Shown: positions 1 to 8,863, counted from the stretch's first letter. The stretch: 34,932 nucleotides of DNA from Candidatus Krumholzibacteriota bacterium (GCA_030672805.1 DAOVFR010000001.1:1-34932), one strand, 5' to 3'. Made by a program: numbers and translations. Notes: a model not told the origin generated them from the letters alone.

Positions 1-2124
1 CACCTGGATCGTATCGGAATACCTGCAGTGGTTGCGGGCCGTGACGGTGACGATGATCTGTCCCGTGCTCTGGCAGAGGAAGTTCTCGAACGTCACCTGC
101 CCCGACGGGTTGGTGTGATCATATGCGTAATCATCGCCCTCCTTGTACAGGCAGACCCACGCGGAGTCGTACGGCGAGCCGCCGCTGTAAACACCGATGG
201 TGATATCGTTGGATCCGAAGTCAGCCGACGCAGGGACATTGACGGAAAAAATCGATGCTTTGCGCTGGAAGATGTGGATCTCCGGATCTCCGAGATAGTT
301 ATAGATGAAATGCGTCCAGCGGTCGGCCGTCTCGCCCTGGGCGCTGCCCGTGTACGGTTCACGGGATTGCGTATGAACTTTGCCGAGCTCAACGACATCC
401 TTGCCGAACAGCAGGTAGTAATAGTAATCCATGTAGGGCCTTGAAGCGCTCGGGAATGCAGACCGGCTCGCCCCGGTTACGGCAAACGCGCCCCCGTTCT
501 GATTCAGAAGAAAGTACTCCGCAAGGCAGTCCGTGTCGAAGGCCACGTTAGTGCAGTTCATCAGGTACATGGCATAGAGACCGTCGCCGTTCGTCAGATT
601 GTTTGCATCATAATTAACGATGCTGCCGCTTCCTACCGACATGTTGTACTTGTACCCATGACCGACGTGTACAACGTGGTTAGTGCCGGCTTCGAGCGAA
701 TCTAGTGCCGTGACCTTCGTAAGACAAACGGTTCCCGGGTAGAGAGCGCACGTCTCGTACATCCGTGTGGTCGTCACATCGGGATCGCCCTGGAGGTAGC
801 TGTTGTAGATATCCTCCGTGAGCTCGGCGCCGTCCAGGATTATATCGTCACCGGGAGTATAATCGGACGGGAAGATGACTTCGGCCAGGAAGAGGAACTT
901 CTTCTTCGTCAGTGTATCGATGGGCGTGGAATAGGAAATAGCCTTGTCGACCTGAAGGTCCGCCTCCGACACCGACGAGACAGGGATCCTGCCGAGGAAG
1001 ACTTCGGCGTACATGTCCACCTCGTCTCCAGGATCCAGCGTCTCGTGGAAGGCCTCTCCCCAGAGCGAATCCCCATCGGCATTCCATGTGCCGTCGAGGC
1101 AGGAGTAATACATATCAGTCGGGATGAACTCGCCCGAGTAGAAGGTCACAAAACCGTACCTTGCGGGGATGATATCGGTATCACCACCGAGTACCACCCA
1201 CTCGGCTCCCCACTTCGCATACGCTTCCTGGAGGAAATTCCTGATCGACTCTCCCAGGTCAGCGCCACTTCGATAGTTCTGCGCTATCCACTCGACCGTC
1301 CTGACCACCGCGGGAACCCCTTTGCGCGTCTTCCAGTCTGCCAGCCTCTGGAAAGAGGACGACATCTCCTCGTTCGTCACGATGACGTACGCAACCTCGC
1401 TCCCCTCCATGCTTGGCTGGTAGCTGGGGAGAAAGCCCCTGTCCCCATTGTCGACGATGATCTCGTCAAATGAATAGGAATACGCCGCCTCGGGGTTGAT
1501 AACCTTTGCGCGTACCTCCGCTGCCGCCCGCTCCCTGAACCCGTCAACGTGCCGCATCCTTTCGAGACGGTCCGTCCGTGGCGGCGCCGGAACGGTCTCG
1601 ACGGCCAGCTCAACATCCGTTTCGAGCACCAGCCTCCCCGTATCCACGTTGTAGCGCATCGGGTAGACGGCGAAGGCCGCGATCTGGTATCCCCGGTACA
1701 GATTTGTTCCAACATGGCGGACACGCCACCCGGGAAACACAGAGTCCTTGCCCACGACTTCGACACGGTCACGATAGACACCGTGCCTGATCCCATCGTC
1801 GGCAAGTATCCCGTTGAATCCGGCAAGCGGGATCGACGGATCGACCTCGAACTGGCCCGTGACCTCGAGATGGTACGAGAAAACCTCCTCACCCTGCGGC
1901 AGCAGAACGTTCACGACCCGGTACGGAAGCTCAGGGTAACCGATGAATTCGGTGCCACGGTACCCTTCGATCGAAACGATCACCTTACCCGGTTCCGGTT
2001 CATGAAAATTCAATTCGGAAGGTTCAACAATCAATTTCCATGAAAGGGTCGTCCCCGAAACGGTGGCAAACGAGAACAGGGCGACAATCGCCGCCGCGAT
2101 GATCACGGATCCGGTCCGCCTCAT
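1..2124 (-). CDS. Secreted peptidase family C25 (gingipain-like), 3' end beyond the window
   Basis: The minus frame from ATG 2124 stays open for 708 codons to the left edge, so the C-terminus is missing. The N-terminus (MRRTGSVIIAAAIVALFSFA) is a signal peptide. A propeptide-like region follows to about residue 230, then the C25 fold: GSEVAYVIVTNEEM, a long segment with VVLGGDTDIIPARYG, and the expected catalytic dyad as His489 in VHVGHG and Cys524 in LMNCTN. An Ig-like segment begins near residue 625. A strong Shine-Dalgarno (AGGAGG, complement of 2133-2138) lies 8 nt before the ATG. C25 enzymes are secreted cysteine endopeptidases, often exported by type IX secretion. The sorting domain that would show the route lies outside the window. 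Substrate specificity cannot be read. The family call is secure; the cellular role is inference. Confidence 0.88.
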   Translation of the reverse strand, partial: MRRTGSVIIAAAIVALFSFATVSGTTLSWKLIVEPSELNFHEPEPGKVIVSIEGYRGTEFIGYPELPYRVVNVLLPQGEEVFSYHLEVTGQFEVDPSIPLAGFNGILADDGIRHGVYRDRVEVVGKDSVFPGWRVRHVGTNLYRGYQIAAFAVYPMRYNVDTGRLVLETDVELAVETVPAPPRTDRLERMRHVDGFRERAAAEVRAKVINPEAAYSYSFDEIIVDNGDRGFLPSYQPSMEGSEVAYVIVTNEEMSSSFQRLADWKTRKGVPAVVRTVEWIAQNYRSGADLGESIRNFLQEAYAKWGAEWVVLGGDTDIIPARYGFVTFYSGEFIPTDMYYSCLDGTWNADGDSLWGEAFHETLDPGDEVDMYAEVFLGRIPVSSVSEADLQVDKAISYSTPIDTLTKKKFLFLAEVIFPSDYTPGDDIILDGAELTEDIYNSYLQGDPDVTTTRMYETCALYPGTVCLTKVTALDSLEAGTNHVVHVGHGYKYNMSVGSGSIVNYDANNLTNGDGLYAMYLMNCTNVAFDTDCLAEYFLLNQNGGAFAVTGASRSAFPSASRPYMDYYYYLLFGKDVVELGKVHTQSREPYTGSAQGETADRWTHFIYNYLGDPEIHIFQRKASIFSVNVPASADFGSNDITIGVYSGGSPYDSAWVCLYKEGDDYAYDHTNPSGQVTFENFLCQSTGQIIVTVTARNHCRYSDTIQV

Positions 2125-2293
2125 GCCTCAATCCTCCTGGATACAGGTTAACGCCAAGTAATAAAAATAAGAAATAAACGTCTTCTGTTGGTAGCTGTCC
2201 GCCTCTAAGATGCAGCTCCTTGAGGGTGGTTTACTCCTCCCTTGTTTACTTCTTCCCGAGAGAGATTGAGGAGTATCAACTGATAACGATACA

Positions 2294-2322
2294 ATTTTAC
2301 AACATTTCTAATCCTCTGTCAA
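2294..2322 (-). promoter_or_regulatory. Sigma-70-type promoter for the C25 peptidase gene
   Basis: On the minus strand a perfect -35 TTGACA (complement of 2317-2322) is followed by a 17-nt spacer and TAAAAT (complement of 2294-2299, 5 of 6 to TATAAT). Transcription would start near 2287, giving a leader of about 160 nt before ATG 2124. The area is AT-rich compared with the flanking genes. Confidence 0.6.
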
Positions 2323-2388
2323 GACTGAGTTTAATATCCACAATTACGAACAGGGTCCCGTGACAATCGCAGTTCAGAACCGCCCCGG

Positions 2389-2404
2389 TGGCAGTTTCCT
2401 TGCA
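2389..2404 (+). promoter_or_regulatory. Sigma-54-like promoter upstream of the glycosyltransferase operon
   Basis: TGGCA at 2389-2393, six nucleotides, then TTGCA at 2400-2404. The GG (-24) and GC (-12) elements are 10 nt apart, the spacing sigma-54 requires. A start would fall near 2416, with a leader of about 220 nt before ATG 2638. The match lacks the usual C after TGGCA, and I identified no activator site, so this is a candidate only. Confidence 0.4.
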
Positions 2405-2637
2405 TCACTCCCCACGGGGAAATGCTTGCGCCCGCGGGATGGAGAAAAGAGAAAACCGTTCCGCGTGTACCGGCGGGGCAACCGTCTGCAACTTAACATA
2501 TTATTCAACTCCGGAGGCAGCCGCGCCGCTCGAGCCCCGTACCGGCACCGGCGGGGGGAAGGTAAATATTTCCCGTCGAGGGGGCCCGATTGTTCTCCCC
2601 CGGCATACGACGATCGATCAGCCAGGGAACGGTCATC

Positions 2638-3792
2638 ATGAGAGTCCTGATGGTGCTCAAGCGTTTTCATTCCGCCGAACTTTTCGGTGGAGCCGAGAAA
2701 TCGGCTCTCAGGCTTGCCGGGGCCCTGCTCGAATCGGGTGTGGAGGTGGAAATCGCAGGGGCCGCCCTGAAGCACGGCTGGGACAGGCACGAAACGGTGA
2801 AAACAGGAAGCGGCCGTATTCATGTCGCCCGTCTCATGCATCCACGGATACGCTTCGTCGGCACCTTTGTGTACAATGTGCAGCTTCTTTTCAAGATCCT
2901 TGCCGGACGGCGGACGTATGATCTCGTGCACGTTCACTTCGCCTCTTTCGAGATGATGACCGCGGCGGCCGCGAGGATGCTCGGCGGTCCGCCGGTACTG
3001 TGCAAGATCGCTTGTGCCGGAAAAACGGGAGAGATCTCGATCGCGAGGAAGCGATTCTTCTTTCCCCTGTACCGTTTTTTAGCCTCCAGGGTCGACAGGT
3101 GGATCGCCCTGAGCAGCGATATCGCTTCCGAGTTGAACGCGTCGGGAATCGATGGAATGAAAATAGCAAGGATACCGAATGGTGTCGACACAAATGCCTA
3201 CAGGCCGCCCGGTCCCGAAGAAAAGCTCTCCCTGCGTGCAGTAACAGGTATAAGACACGATTCAACCGTCCTTCTCTTCGTAGGGCGGCTTTCACGCCAG
3301 AAGGCACTCGACGTCCTGCTGGAAGCCGTTTCGAGGTTGAGGCACCTCCCGCTCGAACTCCTGATCGCCGGAAAAGGAACGGAGCGGAACCATCTTGAAA
3401 CGCTCGCAAGCGAGCTCGAGATCAAGCGGGTTGTTCACTTTCTCGGACCGGTCGAGAATGTCGATGAACTTTACCGGCTGAGTGACATCTTCATCCTGCC
3501 GTCGCGTGATGAAGGGCTCTCGAATGCCCTGCTCGAGGCGATGGCCAGCGGCATGAAGGTTATTTCAACAAATGTCAGCGGGTCGGCCGAAGTCATCACC
3601 GACGGAGTATCGGGCAGGCTCGTTCCACCCGGCGATCCATTCCATATAGCCTCGGCGATCGTCGAGGCGGCGCTCGATACCGGCAGGATGGGCGAGGAGG
3701 CGAGAAAAAGGGTGCTCGAACGTTACTCCATCGAGACGGTTGCGAGGAGTTATCTCGATATTTACGCCGATCTCTCCGGAGCCTGGAACTGA
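2638..3792 (+). CDS. GT4-family glycosyltransferase
   Basis: A 384-residue GT-B fold glycosyltransferase. The acceptor-side N-terminal domain starts MRVLMVLKRFH with the glycine-rich FGGAEKSALRL loop at residues 16-26. The donor domain contains NGVDTNAY (181-188), FVGRLSRQK (214-222) and the GT4 EX7E motif as E292 and E300 within EGLSNALLE. GT4 enzymes transfer sugars from nucleotide donors with retention; donor and acceptor here are unknown. I chose ATG 2638 because an AGGGA sits about 9 nt upstream and because family members start directly at the first beta strand. An in-frame TTG at 2590 would add 16 unrelated residues. It is followed by a second GT4 gene 50 nt downstream and is probably co-transcribed with it. 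The likely role is surface glycan or LPS-type assembly at the inner membrane, inferred from the neighbours. Confidence 0.9.
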   Translation: MRVLMVLKRFHSAELFGGAEKSALRLAGALLESGVEVEIAGAALKHGWDRHETVKTGSGRIHVARLMHPRIRFVGTFVYNVQLLFKILAGRRTYDLVHVHFASFEMMTAAAARMLGGPPVLCKIACAGKTGEISIARKRFFFPLYRFLASRVDRWIALSSDIASELNASGIDGMKIARIPNGVDTNAYRPPGPEEKLSLRAVTGIRHDSTVLLFVGRLSRQKALDVLLEAVSRLRHLPLELLIAGKGTERNHLETLASELEIKRVVHFLGPVENVDELYRLSDIFILPSRDEGLSNALLEAMASGMKVISTNVSGSAEVITDGVSGRLVPPGDPFHIASAIVEAALDTGRMGEEARKRVLERYSIETVARSYLDIYADLSGAWN

Positions 3793-3842
3793 TTCGTCAT
3801 CAAGTTTTCAGGAGGGATGACGAATTCCGGAATAGAGAACGT

Positions 3843-5111
3843 ATGGCCGCCGGAGGTACGGTGAGAATCCTGTTCCTGATAAACAGCTACCACCCGAGAG
3901 TCGGAGGAGCGGAGCAGCTTGTCCGGTCGCTCTCACGAGAGCTGTGCTCATCCGGCCACCGCTGCATCATTGTTGCCAGGCTGTCCGGGGGCGCCCCGTT
4001 CGTCGAGCGCGGTGACGCCGGGACCGTGATCCGCATACCCGTGGCTGGCCCGAAGGTGTTCCGGTCGATGGTATTCAGGGCGCTGTCCTCCATGCTGCTC
4101 GTTATACTGAGAAAACGGTACGACTGCATTCACGCCCATTCGCTCGATGCACCCGCTGTCGTTGCAACCGCCCTCGGGGCCTTTCTCGGCAAGAAGGTCT
4201 ACGTCACGGTGCACAACACCGGAAAGGTCGCTGCCTGTCTCGAACGCTTCGGCGGCCGGCGTACCCTTGCACAAATCGTCAGCCGCTGCAGCGGCATGAT
4301 CTCCATCAACGACTACATCACCGGCGAGCTCGTCAAGGCGGGATGCCGGCGCGAGAAGATCGCGTTCATCCCGAACGGCGTCGATACTAAAATGTACGCC
4401 CCGCTGCCGGATGACCGGAGACGGCGCGGGCTGTTCAAGCTGGGATTCGTGAACCGGCTGATCTACGTTTTCGTCGGCAACTTCCACAGACAGAAGGGGC
4501 TGGACGTACTGCTCGAGGCGTGGGACCGCTTCCACCGGACCGTGGATGATTTCGATCCGATGCTTCTCCTGATCGGAGACGGGGCCTTGATGGGCTCGTG
4601 CCTGAAATTCGTCAAGGAAAGAGGTCTTGTTGACTCGGTGCGATTCCTCGGGCAACGTAACGACGTGTACCGCTACCTGCAGCTTTCGGATGTGTTTGTG
4701 CAGCCCTCCAGGTGGGAAGGATTGTCGATCGCACTCCTCGAAGCGATGGCGTGCGGAGTGGCCGTCATCGCGACCCCCGTAGGAGGAGCAAAGGCTGTCA
4801 TCAGGGCCGGGGTAAACGGACTGTTCACACGGATTGACGATTCGGAGGAGCTCGCGCGAATTATGAAATTACTCTTTGAAGATACCGCCGCAAGAAAGAG
4901 GCTCGGAACCGGCGCGAGAAGTACGGTAGTGGAGAGCTACTCGATCGCCGCGTGCGCCCGCCTGCACGTGCAACTGTTTTCCGGAGGTACGACCGTTCAT
5001 GGAACTGAAAGCCATAGCAAAGAAGCTGAAAGAAGCGATCCAGCCGCCGTCAAACGTGACGAACAGGCTGCAGGAGAAGAAGCTCGGGAACTATCTGGAA
5101 GGCTTCGATAA
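3843..5111 (+). CDS. GT4-family glycosyltransferase with C-terminal tail in an overlap
   Basis: A second GT4 glycosyltransferase, paralogous in layout to its upstream neighbour. VRILFLINSYHPRVGGAEQ opens the N-terminal domain, NGVDTKMY lies at 178-185, FVGNFHRQKGLDVLLEA at 210-226, and the EX7E pair is E292 and E300 in EGLSIALLE. The ATG at 3843 has a weak Shine-Dalgarno. A GTG at 3861 has GGAGG four nucleotides upstream and gives the more typical MRILFLIN start, so either could be used. The catalytic domain ends near residue 380. The remaining roughly 37 residues are polar and are encoded by the shifted frame of the next gene's 5' end, a 113-nt overlap. This tail is probably a by-product of a lost stop codon and not a functional domain. 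Donor and acceptor are unknown. Confidence 0.88.
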   Translation: MAAGGTVRILFLINSYHPRVGGAEQLVRSLSRELCSSGHRCIIVARLSGGAPFVERGDAGTVIRIPVAGPKVFRSMVFRALSSMLLVILRKRYDCIHAHSLDAPAVVATALGAFLGKKVYVTVHNTGKVAACLERFGGRRTLAQIVSRCSGMISINDYITGELVKAGCRREKIAFIPNGVDTKMYAPLPDDRRRRGLFKLGFVNRLIYVFVGNFHRQKGLDVLLEAWDRFHRTVDDFDPMLLLIGDGALMGSCLKFVKERGLVDSVRFLGQRNDVYRYLQLSDVFVQPSRWEGLSIALLEAMACGVAVIATPVGGAKAVIRAGVNGLFTRIDDSEELARIMKLLFEDTAARKRLGTGARSTVVESYSIAACARLHVQLFSGGTTVHGTESHSKEAERSDPAAVKRDEQAAGEEARELSGRLR

Positions 5112-5685
5112 GGAAGCTGTCATCCTCGACCTCGGAGCCGGCCGGAAAAAAACGCGCCGGAACATCGTATCGATCGATCTCTACAGGGCCCCCGGCATCG
5201 ATATCATCGGAGATATCCAGCGGATCCCCCTTGCCTCGGATTCCATCGACGGGATCATCGCACGCGGGGTGCTGGAACACGTACCGGCCCCGGAAGCGGT
5301 TGTCGGAGAGATGTACCGGATCCTGAAACCGGGCGGACGTATCTACTCGTCGATACCGTTCATTCAGGGATATCACCCCAGTCCGGGTGATTACCGGCGG
5401 TACACGATCGACGGCATCGAGCTCCTCTTCTCTGATTTCAGGAAAATCGACTGCGGTATCACGAGAGGCAGCGCTTCTTCGTTCGTATGGATCTGCCGCG
5501 AATTTCTCTCGGAGGTCCTGTCGTTCAACAACGAAACGCTGTACAAGATCCTCAAGATCGCCCTGGGATGGCTGCTTCAGCCCATCAAGTATCTCGATCC
5601 CGTCACCGAACGGCACCGGAAAAGCCACATCGTGGCCTCCGGGTTTACCTTCCTCGGGGAGAAACCCCATACAAGATCCGCCTAG
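4999..5685 (+). CDS. Class I SAM-dependent methyltransferase
   Basis: A 228-residue Methyltransf_11-type enzyme. Motif I is VILDLGAG (41-48), the ribose-binding acidic residue is D60 in VSID, GDIQRIPLASDSID (71-84) is motif II, and GVLEHVPAPEAVVGEMYRIL (90-109) with LKPGG is the motif III region. SYHPSPGDYRRYT-like text after it (GYHPSPGDYRRYT, about 124-136) is typical of methyltransferases in polysaccharide loci. GGAGG at 4983-4987 lies 11 nt before ATG 4999, which supports this start despite the 113-nt overlap with the upstream glycosyltransferase. A role in methylating or capping a glycan or lipid-linked sugar is inferred from the operon. Its TAG stop and the opposing gene's TAG share the palindrome CTAG. 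Confidence 0.85.
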   Translation: MELKAIAKKLKEAIQPPSNVTNRLQEKKLGNYLEGFDKEAVILDLGAGRKKTRRNIVSIDLYRAPGIDIIGDIQRIPLASDSIDGIIARGVLEHVPAPEAVVGEMYRILKPGGRIYSSIPFIQGYHPSPGDYRRYTIDGIELLFSDFRKIDCGITRGSASSFVWICREFLSEVLSFNNETLYKILKIALGWLLQPIKYLDPVTERHRKSHIVASGFTFLGEKPHTRSA

Positions 5686-8003
5686 AGTTTCGTCAGGATG
5701 AAGACCGTTGTCAGCGCGCTCGCGACTATGCCGAGCGAGGCCTGGAACATCTTGAGCCAGTTGCGGTCTTTACGTATCCTCTCGGGCACGATCACGGCAT
5801 CACCAAGCTCGAGCCTGTGCGAAAGAGCGTTACGCTTGATCACCCTTCCGTCCGCCTTGAGAACCCGGACCTCCCCCCTCGATGCCCTCATCGTGAAACC
5901 GCCCGCTCTCTCGATGTAGTACCTCGCCCGTTTCTCCCGCCTGAACTTGATCGTTCCCGATGACGCGACCGATCCGATTACATTTACCCCTGACGGGATC
6001 TTCGGAATAAATATCCGGTCACGGTCCTGGAGAAAGATATCCTCTTCGGGATCGCCCTTATCCACAATCCTCGGGAGATCGATAACAATCCTGTTCATCT
6101 TGACCGGATTGATATCGACCGCGGCCATCTCCCGCTGCAGCAACCCCGCCGAATCGATGTATGAGGGCTGCAGGGAAGCGATGATATCGCCCACGTGCCG
6201 CTGCCGGAGCTCATCGACGATCCCCTGCCGGGTGAAAACCGCACCTTCAGGGAATGCATCCACCGTGAATCCTCCGGCACGAATGATCAGGTTCCTGAGG
6301 GTCTCACGATCTCTGTCGAGAACGTATGTGCCGGGGAACTGAACTTCGCCCCCGATCATGACCTTCTCGTGGTCCTTTGACTTGGGAATCTCCCTGACGA
6401 ATATCGCGTCTCCCGCATCGAGCGGAATATCCTTTGGGCCGTAGGGACGTTCCAGAACCTCGAGTAGCGAAATCCCCTGCACCACCGATACCCTCGTACT
6501 GTCGGGGCTCAGCCTGGCGAGATCGGCATGCAGAAGATAGGCCTGCTTTTTCACCCCCCCCGCAAGGAAGATCAGATCGCCGATCGTCATGTTACCGGCG
6601 TACTCGTACCGTCCCGGGTCACGAACCTCGCCCGCGATATGCACGTTCTCGCGGTCCCGCATCCTGTCTGCATGAAAGATTCGGACCCGGTCCATCGGGC
6701 GCATCTCGATATCGCCGAACAGGGCGCCTTTTCTCTTTTGTCCACCATCGGCACGATGTGAAAGACCTAGAACAACCTCGAGATCCACGGAGAAGATCCT
6801 TATCGTCCTGTCGGGCATCGTCCGCGTAACAAGAGCCTTTTTCAGATACGAGAAGGGAAGCAGCATCCCCGGATCGATCAGGTCGGACACCTTCATGCCG
6901 TCTACATACTCGTACGTGCCGGGGTATTTCACCTCGCCATCGACGTAAACGACCCGCTCGGTAAGATCGTGAACGGTCTTGACCAGTATGACATCGCCGT
7001 CTCTCAGCTTGATGTTGCTCTCGTCACCTTCGTCGATGTCGGAGATATCGAGATTGACGAGAACGCGTCTCTCGTTGTCCTCGAACCGGCGGACGTCGAT
7101 ATTCCCGAGAAACGCGGAAGATCGCACTCCTCCAGCGATCCTTATCACGTCGAGCAGCCGCTCGCCTCCGAGGATCTCGTATACAGCGGGCCGCCGCACC
7201 TCGCCGCTGACCGTGACCAGTGGATTCACCACCGGCACGAATATGACATCGTTCGACTCCAGTTTCACATCCTCGCTCACACCCTCGACGAGGAGACGGT
7301 AAAGATCGACTTCCTTGACGATCCGGTTATTGCGAATGAGCCGTATCGAGCGGAGCGTGCCGCGCTCGTTGGGGCCGCCGGCGAGATACAACGTGTTGAA
7401 CAGGGTATAAAGCGAACTCGTCGTATAGGCGCCGGGCCGCTTCACCTCGCCGCTGACAAAAACGGTGATCGATCTGATCTTACCCAGGATCATGTTCATC
7501 TTGAAGGTGGAGTAGATCGTTTTCAGGAGATCCTCGATCCGTTTCTCCGCTGCTTCGAGCGTCATTCCCCACAACACAAGCTCGCCAGCCCTGGGAATGA
7601 ACACCTTCCCCTCCCTGTCAATAACTAGCTCGTGGCTGAGATCGGCTCCCCCCCACAAATTTATAACGATGTGATCCCCGGGCCCGAGAACGTAATCGGA
7701 CGGCACCGGTATCTCGGTCGACGAGATGAACTCATCCGGGGGGTGAGTGAACATGTCGAGTCCGAACCGCCGGCTCTCCACCGGCTCTCCGCCGGTTTTT
7801 TCCCTGGCGGGAGGGACCCGGGGGACGCTTCGCTCGAAGATATATACCGAATCCTGTTCCTCCGCCTTGCCGCCGGCCTTCTCCCGTGTTTCAAGGTACC
7901 GGTCGAGCGCCTCCCGCTGTTCGGCCGTCTGGGCGGCCGGGCCGCCAATCGGTGCAAGGAGCGCCGCACATAAGATAATTACAACGCAAGCGATCCTGGA
8001 CAT
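5682..8003 (-). CDS. Polysaccharide export protein with six SLBB domains (Wza-like)
   Basis: A 773-residue periplasmic/outer-membrane export protein. A signal peptide spans residues 1-25. The polysaccharide biosynthesis/export domain starts at SDYVLGPGDHIVINLWGG (102-119). Six SLBB-like repeats follow, each with the GEV-x-x-PG-x-Y core, near residues 180-210, 263-293, 351-378, 453-484, 547-580 and 672-704. The last is degenerate (GSVASSGTI). The C-terminus (WLKMFQASLGIVASALTTVFILTKL region, 749-773) is one hydrophobic segment, like the outer-membrane helix of Wza. No lipobox is seen. Wza proper has about 380 residues and fewer SLBB domains, so this long form probably spans more of the periplasm. 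AAGGGG lies about 6 nt before the ATG. It faces the glycosyltransferase operon and probably exports its product. Confidence 0.9.
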   Translation of the reverse strand: MSRIACVVIILCAALLAPIGGPAAQTAEQREALDRYLETREKAGGKAEEQDSVYIFERSVPRVPPAREKTGGEPVESRRFGLDMFTHPPDEFISSTEIPVPSDYVLGPGDHIVINLWGGADLSHELVIDREGKVFIPRAGELVLWGMTLEAAEKRIEDLLKTIYSTFKMNMILGKIRSITVFVSGEVKRPGAYTTSSLYTLFNTLYLAGGPNERGTLRSIRLIRNNRIVKEVDLYRLLVEGVSEDVKLESNDVIFVPVVNPLVTVSGEVRRPAVYEILGGERLLDVIRIAGGVRSSAFLGNIDVRRFEDNERRVLVNLDISDIDEGDESNIKLRDGDVILVKTVHDLTERVVYVDGEVKYPGTYEYVDGMKVSDLIDPGMLLPFSYLKKALVTRTMPDRTIRIFSVDLEVVLGLSHRADGGQKRKGALFGDIEMRPMDRVRIFHADRMRDRENVHIAGEVRDPGRYEYAGNMTIGDLIFLAGGVKKQAYLLHADLARLSPDSTRVSVVQGISLLEVLERPYGPKDIPLDAGDAIFVREIPKSKDHEKVMIGGEVQFPGTYVLDRDRETLRNLIIRAGGFTVDAFPEGAVFTRQGIVDELRQRHVGDIIASLQPSYIDSAGLLQREMAAVDINPVKMNRIVIDLPRIVDKGDPEEDIFLQDRDRIFIPKIPSGVNVIGSVASSGTIKFRREKRARYYIERAGGFTMRASRGEVRVLKADGRVIKRNALSHRLELGDAVIVPERIRKDRNWLKMFQASLGIVASALTTVFILTKL

Positions 8004-8339
8004 CAGTTACCCCTTCATTTCGTACTCATCAACACTCCGATATTCAGACTCAACATTACAAGTTCCGTTCCATACATCGAAGCGCCGGGCATCCACCGGC
8101 AATGCCGTAACGTTCACTCTATCAAGAGAATATGCGCTCCATGAAAGCACCTGTTCGCGCCTGGCGAACGTGGACCGGCCTCGACGTGCACCTTTTTTCC
8201 CGCGAACCCTGCAATCATTTCCTCTTTCAAACCGGGATTAAAGTCTCACCCGGATCGACCGATATCTCATAGAGAGTACACGCACTTGCATATGAATGCG
8301 TGCAGATGATCCTCGGGACACACAACACGGACTGGAACG
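8004..8339. other. Divergent intergenic region (336 bp)
   Basis: This lies between the export gene (-) and the acyltransferase operon (+). It contains a perfect 6-bp inverted repeat, GTTCGC/GCGAAC with a 5-nt loop, at 8153-8169, and a shorter one, GCCGG/CCGGC, at 8084-8100. Neither is followed by a T-run, so they are operator or leader hairpins rather than terminators. I found no convincing -35/-10 pair and no gene. Confidence 0.45.
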
Positions 8340-8861
8340 ATGGAAACAATTATTTACGGAGCCGGACTTCTCGGCAGGACGGCCAAGGAGTTACTCGACG
8401 GCCAGGCTTCTATCGAGATCATCGGATTCATCGATGACGACCCCTGGAAGGAAGGGACAAAGGTCTGCGGTCTGAGCGTGATCGGAAGGGGACGCGAACT
8501 TCCGACGTTCCTTCGCTTCGGCGTGGAGGCGATCCTGGTCGCCATCTCGGACGGCGAAACGAGACTCTGGCTATCGAAGCTTGCGGGGCAAATCGGCTAC
8601 CGGCAGATCAGTGCGATATCGAAAACAGCACACGTATCACCGGACGCCATCATAAGCGATGGATGCATCCTTTCCGACCGGGTGCGTGTCGAGGAAGGGG
8701 CTGTGATCGGTGACAGCTGCTTCCTCGGAGCCGGCTGCACCGTCGAACGCTCGGCGAGGGTACCGGACGGCAGCAACGTCGCGGGCGGCACGACGGTCAA
8801 TGCGGAAAGCGTCCCGGAAACGATGGCAAGGGAGTTCATGTCTCGATCAGAAACGGAGTGA
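8340..8861 (+). CDS. PglD/NeuD-like sugar O/N-acyltransferase
   Basis: A 173-residue protein. The N-terminal half is a Rossmann-like PglD_N domain (METIIYGAGLLGRTAKELL, then IIGFIDDDPWKEG). The C-terminal half is a short left-handed beta-helix with hexapeptide repeats (VSPDAIISDGCILSDRVRVEEGAV split over about 100-125, then IGDSCFLGAGC). The family transfers acetyl or other acyl groups from CoA donors to amino-sugars. It is shorter than typical PglD/NeuD (about 195-215 residues), with fewer beta-helix coils. No clear Shine-Dalgarno precedes the ATG. It is immediately followed by the aminotransferase gene, which would make the amino-sugar it could acylate. The exact substrate is unknown. Confidence 0.78.
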   Translation: METIIYGAGLLGRTAKELLDGQASIEIIGFIDDDPWKEGTKVCGLSVIGRGRELPTFLRFGVEAILVAISDGETRLWLSKLAGQIGYRQISAISKTAHVSPDAIISDGCILSDRVRVEEGAVIGDSCFLGAGCTVERSARVPDGSNVAGGTTVNAESVPETMAREFMSRSETE

Positions 8862-8863
8862 AC

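Larger units (their letters stand above)
2125..2637. other. Divergent intergenic region (513 bp)
   Basis: This separates the C25 peptidase (-) from the glycosyltransferase operon (+). The left half is AT-rich and holds the minus-strand promoter. The right half (about 2380-2637) is GC-rich and holds the sigma-54-like site. Short overlapping ORFs on both strands here have no domain-like composition and no convincing ribosome binding site, so I call no gene. Confidence 0.6.
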
